Of a stretch of DNA of 64,000 nt, positions 1 through 8,159 are shown piece by piece. A model generated the notes under the pieces. That model did no database searches. It was given only the letters and a program-made list of their open reading frames with translations, and was not told where the DNA came from. Location of the stretch: assembly GCA_949317995.1 (NCBI GenBank), contig OX439051.1:39249250-39313249 (forward strand), read 5' to 3'. The number at the start of each line of letters is the position of its first letter. Position 1 is the stretch's first letter. Position numbers and translations under genes: made by a program. This DNA is from Acholoe squamosa (taxonomy: Eukaryota > Annelida > Polychaeta > Phyllodocida > Polynoidae).

Positions 1-459
1 TTAGGTAAAAGATTCGATGAAGCAGATTTGATGGACGCTGAAAAACGTTTGCCACGTCTTGGAAAACGTCTGCCACGTCTTGGTAAGCGTTCTGACGTAG
101 CAGGCGACGATGACGTAACAATGGCGGCCGACAAACGTCTGCCGCGCATCGGAAAGAGGCTGGAGGGCGCCGATTTGGAGGAGGTCCTCTTTTCTTCCGC
201 TGATAAGCGCCTGCCGCGCATGGGCAAACGCGGGGACGAGGAGGACGTTTTTGACACTGACAAGCGGCTGCCGCGCATGGGCAAGCGTCTGCCGCGTCTG
301 GGGAAAAAGTCAGACTCACAGGAACTCTTTGAGGCGTGGAAACGTCTACCCAGAATGGGAAAAAGAATGGACGAAGAGGACGAGGAACAACAAGTAGATA
401 AAAGGCTACCACGACTTGGGAAAAGGCTACCACGACTGGGAAAACGGGAGGAGCAGTAA
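1..459 (+). CDS. Neuropeptide precursor, LPRX-amide type (3' part, cut by window edge)
   Basis: The frame is open from base 1 to TAA at 457-459 (152 residues), so the start and signal peptide lie upstream. Nine complete cassettes LPRL, LPRM or LPRI followed by G and a dibasic site are visible at residues 17-23, 24-30, 47-53, 71-77, 90-96, 97-103, 116-122, 136-142 and 143-149 (five L, three M, one I); residues 1-4 (LGKR) are the end of a further one. Six spacers, nearly all strongly acidic, separate them; three places carry back-to-back doublets. Established processing rules (prohormone convertase at KR, carboxypeptidase, PAM amidation using Gly) predict secreted LPRL-, LPRM- and LPRI-amide tetrapeptides. 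The seventh cassette ends GKK, the others GKR. The C-terminal PRX-amide resembles pyrokinin and small cardioactive peptides, but four residues is very short; homology is inference. I do not recognise a named gene. Confidence is high for a peptide precursor, low for family. Confidence 0.9.
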   Translation, partial: LGKRFDEADLMDAEKRLPRLGKRLPRLGKRSDVAGDDDVTMAADKRLPRIGKRLEGADLEEVLFSSADKRLPRMGKRGDEEDVFDTDKRLPRMGKRLPRLGKKSDSQELFEAWKRLPRMGKRMDEEDEEQQVDKRLPRLGKRLPRLGKREEQ

Positions 460-868
460 GTAATGACAGTTCTAAAACACTGCTCCATCCCATAGAACTA
501 TTAGACAAAAATAATATTTATAAAATGTAAAAAAAAAAAAAAGAAAGAAATAGAGAATTATTCATTATAAGCGGTTTCTATTGACACTATGCCAGCAGCC
601 AAGATGTTGAGAGAATCTGAACACCAAAGGAGCTTTTTAGTCATATTGCTAAGTACCATCTGTATCGATAAGAAATGATAATGACACTTCTGAAATGCAT
701 TCTACCATCAAGGTGGTGATATGCCGATAAGAACACCCCAGCCTGAGGCGATTGCTCTAAAGCACTCATCTTTCTTACAACAACTGCCATTTTACAAGGG
801 ACACTATATTTCTAAAACCATTGCTGTATCATAAATAGGTAAGTCCCCTCACATCCACACTATGTGTG
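460..868. other. 3' flank of the peptide gene
   Basis: No reading frame of note. An AATAAT hexamer at 509-514, a weak variant of the polyadenylation signal, lies about 20 bp before an A-rich stretch at 531-551, so the transcript may end near 530. The A-run is genomic and could equally be a retroposed tail. No other structure seen. Confidence 0.35.
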
Positions 869-924
869 TGACGTAACACTCATGACGTAGGGGATGACGT
901 CATGACGTTATGACGGTGACGTCA
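869..924 (+). promoter_or_regulatory. Cluster of CRE / TGACG half sites
   Basis: Six TGACG motifs start at 869, 883, 895, 903, 911 and 917, spaced 14, 12, 8, 8 and 6 bp. Two are full palindromic cAMP response elements TGACGTCA (895-902 and 917-924). CREB/ATF bZIP proteins bind this motif. The cluster lies about 410 bp past the stop codon of the peptide precursor, so a role as a downstream or intergenic enhancer is possible but inferred. A tandem repeat of TGACG by slippage is the alternative; the irregular spacing argues partly against it. Confidence 0.5.
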
Positions 925-1432
925 CCACGCCAGTACTGTACGATGTATATTACTGTTCTGAACTTTTATACTAGCCCTGCTTATCATAATCATTATGATA
1001 GGAATGATAAAAGTATGATAATATACCAACAAATATCTGTCCATTTTTCCACATTCCATTGTTGTTGAACGGGTAAAGTATGTGTATGAATATGAATATC
1101 AGTCCTTACCATATTATGCACTTTTAGTATGTGAAAAGAAAATACCAACTTCCAGACTCAGACAGTTTTCCATTGATGGAATCGTTGTTTCATATTTTCA
1201 ATGCCACATATTTATTTTTGAATTGTTAACCTTGAAAACTGTGAAACTTATTTTTGTTATATAAAAGAGGATATTAACTGCAGAAAAAATTAAAATGATT
1301 AGTTATATGTTAATCTTTCCGTGTGTCTTTTAGAAGCATGCTTAAGATGGATAGACATAGCACAGGATCGATAGAGGAGTCACAATTATAAATGCATTTC
1401 TGATACAATAATGTTGGATTTTATTTGACCAC
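925..1432. other. Intergenic, nothing recognised
   Basis: AT-rich DNA. The frame at 1082-1264 is short, has no recognisable domain and is judged chance. Confidence 0.6.
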
Positions 1433-1699
1433 ACCCAGGTAGCACAGAGACATTGGCATAACGTTGGGCTGATGTTGGCCCAACCATCGGCTTTACATAG
1501 GCTGCCCATCCTGCCTACGTAGGCCCGACAGTGCCAACCAAATGCCAATATAGGCCCAACGTTTGCTTTTGGTCAGCAAACATCAGCATCGGCAAATGGT
1601 CGGCCATAGGGGCCTACGTAAACCCGATGGGCAGCCAACATTGGCCCGACGTTGGCCCAATGCATCGGGCCAATGCAAGTTTTTGTGTGCTACCTGGGC
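1433..1699. mobile_element. MITE with CCCAGGTAGCACA ends
   Basis: Left end CCCAGGTAGCACAGA (1434-1448) is matched by the inverse of GTGTGCTACCTGGGC (1685-1699). The interior is GC-rich and full of partly palindromic TTGGCCCGACGTTGGCC-like strings in both orientations, giving it high self-pairing potential. No protein is encoded; the frames seen across it on both strands are by-products of the repeats. Superfamily not determined. Confidence 0.65.
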
Positions 1700-1811
1700 A
1701 GGAACTATATTACACTATATTTCATCTTGTTAGACACATTTAAACCAAGCCTCAATCATAGCCAAACCTTAAACATAAATGTGTCAGAATCTCACGTTAA
1801 ACCTTTTGTCA

Positions 1812-2600
1812 CCCAGTGGGCACAGAATCAACGTTGAAATAACCTTATCAAACAGTATCCAAAGTTGTTTCAACGTTGATTCGACGTTCTTCTGGCAGGC
1901 CTATGTACATGTGTTACAGTACCATACCTAAGTTCTACTCAATTTAATCTGTTTTGAGATTAACTCATCTTTCTTACAACAACTAAATTATTTCCACATC
2001 AGTGTAAAGTGTTGAGAGAGATGGTCGGTGTCCCCTCCACATTCCTTTTCATCCTTGAATTATACTACCAAACCTGAAGCTGATCAGTGGATTTTGGAAT
2101 GAGTTACAGGAGCTTTACTTCTCTGCAATCAACCGTTAATCTGAATTCTAGTTCAACGTGTGAACGTTTCTTTAGCCATAAGAATATTTTCTTAAAATGC
2201 AAAATAAAACCCATTGTCTATCCAAGGACTTTGGTCTGACAATAAACCTAATTAATCATCTGTGAAATACTGCAAGATCATCACCGCGAAGAGAATAGCC
2301 CAACATGAAGTGACATGTACTGGGAATAGGGCCCTTAATGCACCCTGCACTAAGGGCCCTTTTCGCCGATCCTATCACATATTTTGATATCCCATTAAGG
2401 GCGATAATATATTGATGCATCATATGCATTGGTCGTTATAGTGCATGAATGCAAGGGACTCGCCATTACTGCATTCATACATTATTCCATGTACAGGGTA
2501 TACTTAGTTGGTACAGAATGCTGAATTAACGTTGAAATAACCTATATAAAAATATCAACTATGACCAACGTTTTTTTTTTAACTTTGATTAAACATTTTG
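1812..2600. repeat. AACGTTGAAATAACC dispersed repeats
   Basis: At 1812-1900 the string CACAGAATCAACGTTGAAAT is followed by an inverse version (GTTTCAACGTTGATTC). A second related copy sits at 2508-2600 (GAATTAACGTTGAAATAACC). They look like ends of a DNA-transposon-derived repeat of the GTGGGCACA type. No coding capacity. The DNA between them (1901-2300) shows nothing recognisable. Confidence 0.5.
2309..2382 (-). mobile_element. Hairpin mini-element, copy 1 of 3
   Basis: About 74 bp with ends resembling ATATGTGACA / TGTCACATAT and a central stem AGGGCCCTTA / TAAGGGCCCT around a GTGCAGGGTGCAT loop when read on the minus strand. Copies 2 (40728-40803) and 3 (58571-58654) are on the plus strand. 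It is too short to code and almost the whole element can fold on itself. Confidence 0.65.
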
Positions 2601-2799
2601 TCCCCACAATTGCATGAAATAAAAGCAGCCATGAAGAGTAGACTCACCACTGAAGCATTGGTGCATCATGAAGACCAATGTGTATGATGTATTTATAAGT
2701 CAGCTGCCTTTAAGGGGTTAATTTTCGTCCACATAATGCCAACTTGTATCAGTACGCTGAAGTAGAAGTGGCCACGGTATGTGGCAACAATATGGACAA

Positions 2800-2875
<76 letters not shown>

Positions 2876-4068
2876 TAGAATTGATAGGGTCCTCTAAGTG
2901 AGCAGCATTAAATAAACAAATTAAAATTTGTCAGATATTACTTGTCAGACCTGGTACAAACCCTGATGTTGACAACTTTAGATGGCCAAGGCAGATAGAC
3001 CTACCTGAAAACCAAGCCTTGGGTAATATACTGTGAAGTTGTCACTATGGAGGAACAGTAGTTGTCAGCATGAAGAGCCTGTGAGAGGTCTTAATCATTA
3101 CATGTGACAGATTTTGCATTGTTACTTTTATGGTGCTGACTTTGACATCTCTATGCTTTTTCTAGTGCAATAATATAATGCCAATCTTATCCCTTAACAT
3201 GGAGTGGAACTTTTACAGGCCAATACGGTATGTTGGCCTCGTTCATCGGCGGAGTAGGGCCTATAGAGTTTGAGTTTTAACAAGTTTATTGGCAAAAATC
3301 ATACATGTACGTTTTTCAGATCGGCCAGAACGCGGCAACAGGAAAGAAATAGTGTAGCGCTCAATCAGGTTGTACAGAGTTACATCAGGCAGGCATCATT
3401 TAGGGTGTAGATCATTACAATATTACTAAAAACATAACTACAGCCTCTTAGGGGCTGTATGTATCACCATTGGTTTGCACAAGTCGATGATCCGCAGGCA
3501 GCGTGTATAATATATAATATACAGGCTGATAGGAGACCTACTTACTTCATCTGTGAAAGCTACTTACCTCTATAAAGGCAATCCTAAGTCTAACAAGTTC
3601 CAAGTAACAGATAAAGGAACTGGACATTATTTGATAAAAGTACTAAAATAGCTCACAATCACTCTGAAAATACTGCCGGGTAGCGCAGAAAGAAAAAGTA
3701 TTAGGGAACCTGCTCCTGCTGAACTGAGACAGTACTGCAATCTAACCCTAGGGCAATAGAACTGTTAAGGATAGATTATACATCATTCATTTCCGAAGAT
3801 TCATACTCAGCAAGATGAAATTTCGTATTGAAAAAATGTGTAACTTGTTGAATGGAAACAAATCAATCAATCAATCAATTATTATCATCGCAGAAAATGT
3901 GTTATCATTGGAAATGAATGATAGAAGTATTTTTATCAAGTGAAATGAACAACGAAAGTAGTTGTCGATTGAAAATTATTCTGTTGCTACAAATTCTATT
4001 GACCTGTGGACACATGCCTGTATATTCATATCAAATGTAAGTGCAACTTTCCAGTCAATTCAGTGTAA
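2383..4068. other. Intergenic; simple repeat and TGCATCA motif
   Basis: A TGGTGCATCATGA motif of the dispersed TGCATCA family is at about 2658-2672. Nothing gene-like was found in the rest apart from the separately listed microsatellite; there are no frames above 60 codons of interest. Confidence 0.55.
2804..2873. repeat. (AC)n microsatellite
   Basis: An uninterrupted dinucleotide run of about 35 units. Likely length-polymorphic. Confidence 0.95.
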
Positions 4069-4200
4069 AAGAAGTCACAATTGCATTTTGTGAACTGTCG
4101 AGGACATCCACAAGTTGATTTCCCCCTAACCCTTTAAAGAAGTACAACTCCTAAGAATTTAAGCTCATCATTTGTCATGAGAACAAAATATAAATAATTT
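4069..4200. repeat. Dispersed repeat shared with 7826-7943
   Basis: The order of motifs GTCACAATTGCATTTTGTGA, then a TTTCCCCCTAACCCTTTAAA-like block, then ATTTGTCATGAGAACAAAAT recurs at 7826-7943 at roughly 75-80% identity by eye. It is noncoding and of unknown class. Confidence 0.5.
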
Positions 4201-4507
4201 CATGCAATTTACAGTGAAAATAAATTTGATAATCTTAATTAATATACCCTACTCAAAGTTACTCATAATGGTAATCATAGGCATTGCACAATGAGGTACA
4301 TCACATGGACAAGGTTGGACATATCCATAGTTATTACACGACTTCAGTGATTTTGGGTGCTTTTTCCATTTGATACCTGTTGATATTGCATGTTCTAGGA
4401 GTGCTGATATTATGGATATGGGCACAAGTGCCGACATCTATGATATCAGCACTCCTTACATGTCCTTATATGCCATATGTTACATGTTTAAACCTACAAA
4501 ATTTTCA

Positions 4508-4579
4508 GCCAGAAGTAGGGGTCGAACCTGCACTCTACTGTACCCAAATCCAACTCCCTATGCAGTGCGCCACAGGGAC
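4508..4579 (-). mobile_element. tRNA-Arg-like SINE module
   Basis: Read on minus it begins GTCCCTGTGGCGCACTGCAT (A-box region, very close to tRNA-Arg) and carries a perfect B box GGTTCGACCCC. The anticodon stem and the acceptor 3' strand do not pair, so it is not a working tRNA gene but a pol III-type SINE head. Confidence 0.7.
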
Positions 4580-4794
4580 TGACGAGAAATGCTTGGTTAG
4601 AACCAGGTCTCATTGATATGATACAAAGCCTGGGGAGGTCACTCACATATAACTACTGTACATTTTAAGTGTGAGAATACCCTGCAGTCTGGGTTGTGAC
4701 CCCCCCAGCTTTGTCGCTGCTGCTCCCATAACCGTGAAGACTGCCGGACGCGTTCAAACCAAGCCAGCAGCTACTTGGCGCCGAGGTGTGTGAA

Positions 4795-4866
4795 CCGACA
4801 GTATAGTGGTTAGCGCATTGCGCTCAGGCTTGAAGCTTCTACAGGTTGGTGGGACGAGTCCTGGTC
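4795..4866 (+). mobile_element. tRNA-like SINE module 2
   Basis: AGTATAGTGGTTAGCGCATT resembles a tRNA A-box region (Glu/Val/Asp type). The B box is weak (GGGACGAGTCCTGGTC). The upstream string GGACGCGTTCAAACCAAGCC (4745-4764) is shared, in inverse orientation, with the copy at 59821-59940. Confidence 0.55.
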
Positions 4867-4962
4867 ACGGCGTACATTTTTTTCTCAGTGTGTACACACA
4901 ATATGGCAGGCTTCAAGTCCCAGAGGGAGGAGAACTATTTTTTTTCAACTTGTATTTGTGGC

Positions 4963-5555
4963 CAGGTGAGGGAAAACATGCCTCCTGGGGGGAAATGGCT
5001 TTTTAAGGTTTAAGTCATGGGCTTTAAAATGAGATATCTTGAGCTAAAATACCCCCGATAGTTTTGCTGTAATTGCTTGTCAAACATAGGTTCGTGTGTA
5101 CAACTGAAAAGGGGAAATACGCTCTAAATGCATTATATCCTATCATAAACACTTATAATGCAAAAGATACATTTTGTGGAAAAATAACCAAAGGAATGTG
5201 ATGTTTTTGTCATAAAATTGGTTCTAGAGGGAATTTTTGAGCTCTGTTTTCGGTTCTGGGTTCCTGAAGGATTTTCAAAAAAACTTTTTTAGCAAAAGTT
5301 CCTTATTGGAATAGGGGAGTGGTTTCCATGGCAACTAGAAATTGCCTTATCTACCAATTTTCTATGTTTCCATGGCAACCAACCTTCCAAAATGGAACAT
5401 TTTCAGTGGAGATGGAATGATTTTAAGCATACCACTGGATTCCTTATAAAAAATTGGTCTAAAGCTTTTTTTAACATATTTGTCAGTGTTTTACCCATAT
5501 ACTGCCACCTGGTGGCCAAAACCAGTACTAAAAATCCCCCCCGGAGGCACGTTCT
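4963..5555 (+). repeat. Long dispersed repeat X, copy 1
   Basis: About 590 bp, matching 63423-64000 in the same orientation and 54005-54642 inverted. Shared landmarks in order: GGAAATGGCTTTTT, ATATCTTGAGCTAAAATA, TTGCTTGTCAAAC, GGTTCTAGAGGGAATTTT, TATGTTTCCATGGCAAC and CTGGTGGCCAAA. No open frame is conserved between copies. It interrupts the composite element here. Confidence 0.7.
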
Positions 5556-5636
5556 CCCCCGTTGGGCCACATTTATTGATATTCTATTGATTATTTATTG
5601 ACAATTGATTAAAAAATCGTGTAATAAAGACAGTAA

Positions 5637-5744
5637 GGTATGGGCTAACAGTCACCTCATTCGGTGTATCATATTATATCAAAACTCGTGGGCTTCGCTC
5701 ACTCGTTTTGATATCCTACGATACACCTACCGCTAGCCCATTCA
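5637..5744. repeat. Long hairpin (perfect-loop palindrome)
   Basis: TATGGGCTAA at one end pairs with GCTAGCCCAT at the other; the inner stem CATTATATCAAAACTCGTG-type sequence pairs with ACTCGTTTTGATATCCTACG around a GGCTTCGCTC loop. The counterpart at 59539-59650 has the same layout with a different loop (GGCCGTAGGCC). Confidence 0.7.
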
Positions 5745-5840
5745 TTACTTTTCTAATATACCACTTACCATAAAGGTGGGTTTAAATGCTGGGGTCTCAA
5801 ATAAGCCCCAGTTTGAATAAGTGCTGCGGGTACAGGGACA

Positions 5841-6553
5841 TTGAAAACACTCTTAAACCACTAAAGGCAGTACATTGTAAATTATGCGTGTCGAGTTTAC
5901 ACACTTTGGAAGACACTTATTTGCAGCAGAATTTTACTCGCTTATTTTTTTCAACACACAACACACTTAATGTCAGAAGTGTGCTGCATAAAAAGTGTGT
6001 ATAATATAAAGTGTGTTCAAGATAGCGTGTGTAGCGCTGGAAAATGTGTAGACTGATGACATGATATAGGTACAGATGACGTGATATAGGTAGAGATGAC
6101 TTGATATGGGTAGAGATGACCTGAAATAGGTACAGATGACTTGATATAGGTATAGATGACATCTGGAATGGAATAGTGCCATATTTTGTAAAACAATAAT
6201 CATAACATAAATATTGATTTTACTACTATATCTATAACATAATACATCTTCTGGTTGCCCTAAAGGGTCTCTATATCTCTATCATCATAATTTAATTAAT
6301 ATCAAAAGGCAGAACCTGCCACTTGCTTGTCCCTGATAGCCTACTCTCCACAAATCCATATGGGTCCTGACAGGACTGGATGATTAATAAAATGTGTGTT
6401 GATTGAAAACGCTTTACAGGATCTAAACATATTGTGTTAGAAAATGTGTGTTAATGTCCAGAAAGTGAGTAAAATGTTAAAAGTGGGTTGAATATCCATG
6501 TGTGTTACGATTTAGTGTGTTCCTGCAACACACATTATTTACAGTGTTTTCAA
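5841..6553. mobile_element. Possible element with TTGAAAACACT ends
   Basis: TTGAAAACACT (5841-5851) is matched by AGTGTTTTCAA (6543-6553). The interior is rich in AACACAC and its inverse GTGTGTT near both ends. At 6055-6160 a 21-bp unit (TGATATAGGTACAGATGAC and variants) is repeated five times. The minus-strand frames at 5917-6203 are produced by that tandem and are not genes. No transposase was seen. Confidence 0.4.
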
Positions 6554-7374
6554 ATAAGCGTAAGTGTTGAATATGGGGTATAGGGGTATGGAAATTACTA
6601 AGCGCTTGGGCGTTTTTAAAAACAGGCCATTTAAGCTGTGTGTCCACGGTGCGATAGAAATGGTAATGCAAAACCCACCGGTCACAAATCATAGAAAGTG
6701 TGCATATGGGGCCTCACATGTCATTCGCCCAGACATGTGCCCAGAATCATGAAAAATAATTCTTATAAGTATGCTTCTTTTATGATAGCAAGGACACATC
6801 TGACATAAATGATAATGTGATTTTCTTAATCTACAGGTCAAAATAGTCTGGACCTGAGATTTTCATGGAGGTATGATGATTGTTTCTGTAGGAAATGAAG
6901 CCCCCAACATGGCTTGTAACTTAGGCCCCTAAATGTCATTCGCCCAGACACAATTTCGCCCAGACAATTTTGGGTCCATTTTACCCCCCTGGAGCCCAAA
7001 ATATTCATATGGGACCATCAAAACCCATATGTAACACAAAGATCTCATCCAGCCTGACACTTTGAGCTAAAAAAATAGAGGGGGAAACTAAAATTCGAAT
7101 AGTAGGGGCTGGAATACCTCCAAATTCGTCATATGCAAACCTTCTATGATTTTCGACCCACCATTCATTTCCGACGATAAAACCACTCTTCTCGTCCATT
7201 TCTGATGATAATATCTTACATGTTTGATTTTTTGTCATCGGGAATGAATGACAAAAGTGGTTTTATCGTCGGGAATGGACGACAAAAGTGGTTTTGTCGT
7301 CAGGAACTTTTGGCAGTACTGGTCAATTATATTGCCTTGTGGGCACAAGGCTTTAGATAAAACCTGAAGAGCTG
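6554..7374. other. Intergenic with GTGTCCAC-type MITE remnants
   Basis: No gene. CTGTGTGTCCACGGTGCGAT at 6639-6658 and TTGTGGGCACAAGG at 7337-7350 resemble ends of the MITE family seen at 53589-53832 and 62259-62503. Between 7145 and 7315 the string AATGGACGACAAAAGTGG and variants recur three to four times, also on the inverse strand. Confidence 0.45.
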
Positions 7375-7527
7375 CAGTGGTGGATTTAGAGCATGGGGGC
7401 CCCTTTTGCCCAGTACTTAAGAGTTTAATTAGATGTTTTGGACCCCAAAATTTGCTCAAAAATAGGTGATGTGCCCCCTCCTTTAGGGCCGCGCCCCCTC
7501 CTTTTCCAAATCCTGGATCCGCCACTG
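7375..7527. mobile_element. hAT-type MITE with 6-bp target duplication
   Basis: 153 bp from CAGTGGTGGATTTAGAGCAT to CCTGGATCCGCCACTG. The terminal CAGTGG/CCACTG and the GCGGATCCAGG sub-end are typical of hAT non-autonomous elements. GAGCTG flanks both sides (7369-7374 and 7528-7533), supporting a target-site duplication; hAT usually makes 8 bp, so 6 bp is short or eroded. Glycine-rich frames read across it on minus are artefacts of the G/C-rich ends. A second related terminus (CAGTGGTCGATCC) is at 17291. Confidence 0.75.
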
Positions 7528-8159
7528 GAGCTGCCTACTTCCTCCAACTTCTTACTCATTATTCTGCGTGAAAAATGCAAAGGATTAAGAACATGGACGG
7601 TCCACTCATGGGAAGTGTATGTGGCCATTTAGGAAGTGGATAGGAATTGACTCCAACCTTTGCAGGGGATCACTTTGATAAGGTCAGCAACAGGACATTA
7701 GGAAATTAAGGCAAGGAAGGTTAATTTGAATAAAGGATCACTTCTAATGGATAATTACAGGGGATAAATTCAAAGCATCATTTTCACCATGCAAACCTTT
7801 CAGGCCAAACCAGAGGGCAGCAAGTCACAATCGCACTCTGTGACTTGTCAGGGACACCCATGAGTTAATTCCCCCTTATCCTTTCGATGAAGCTTATCTC
7901 CTCATAATTTAAATTCATCAATTGTCATGAGAAGAAAATACAATGCCCAGAAAGGTTGATTTGTGGATAGGATCACTTCAAATGGATAATTACAGGGAAT
8001 AATTTCAAAGCTATTTTTTTTACCAGGCAGAGGCTACCTTGCATGCAGGCCAAGGTTAATTTGTCCTAACCTCTATCTTTTTGAGGGCCGCTGATGCAGA
8101 CTCACCAGAACTTTATTTGTGCATCCTGAAGATCCTAAAGGGGGGAGGGGGTACACACC
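7528..8159. repeat. Diverged tandem repeats before the minisatellite
   Basis: A block with GGATCACTTCTAATGGATAA (7735-7754) recurs as GGATCACTTCAAATGGATAA (7971-7990), about 236 bp apart. Between them lies the copy of the repeat seen at 4069-4200. No gene. Confidence 0.5.

Larger units (their letters stand above)
4330..5750 (+). mobile_element. Composite repeat with two divergent tRNA-like modules and a terminal hairpin, copy 1
   Basis: The order of parts is: a block starting near ACACGACTTCAGTGATTTTG (4337), tRNA-like module 1 on minus (4508-4579), a spacer, tRNA-like module 2 on plus (4795-4866), an inserted repeat (4963-5555), an AT block TTGATATTCTATTGATTATT (about 5577), and a long hairpin (5637-5744). 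The same order, inverted and without the inserted repeat, occurs at 59533-60310, which shows these parts form one mobile unit and not chance neighbours. No protein is encoded. It could be a compound SINE or a non-autonomous DNA element carrying SINE parts. Confidence 0.65.

Noticed and set aside
4508-4579. Functional tRNA genes at the tRNA-like modules
   Set aside because: Acceptor stems do not pair and the modules recur inside a larger repeat; they are SINE parts.
5917-6203. Frames with repeated SSLPISSHLYLYHVI phrases on minus
   Set aside because: They translate a 21-bp tandem repeat; 21 is divisible by three so the frame stays open by chance.
7235-7628. Glycine-rich frames on minus
   Set aside because: They are produced by the GC-rich ends of a hAT-type MITE.
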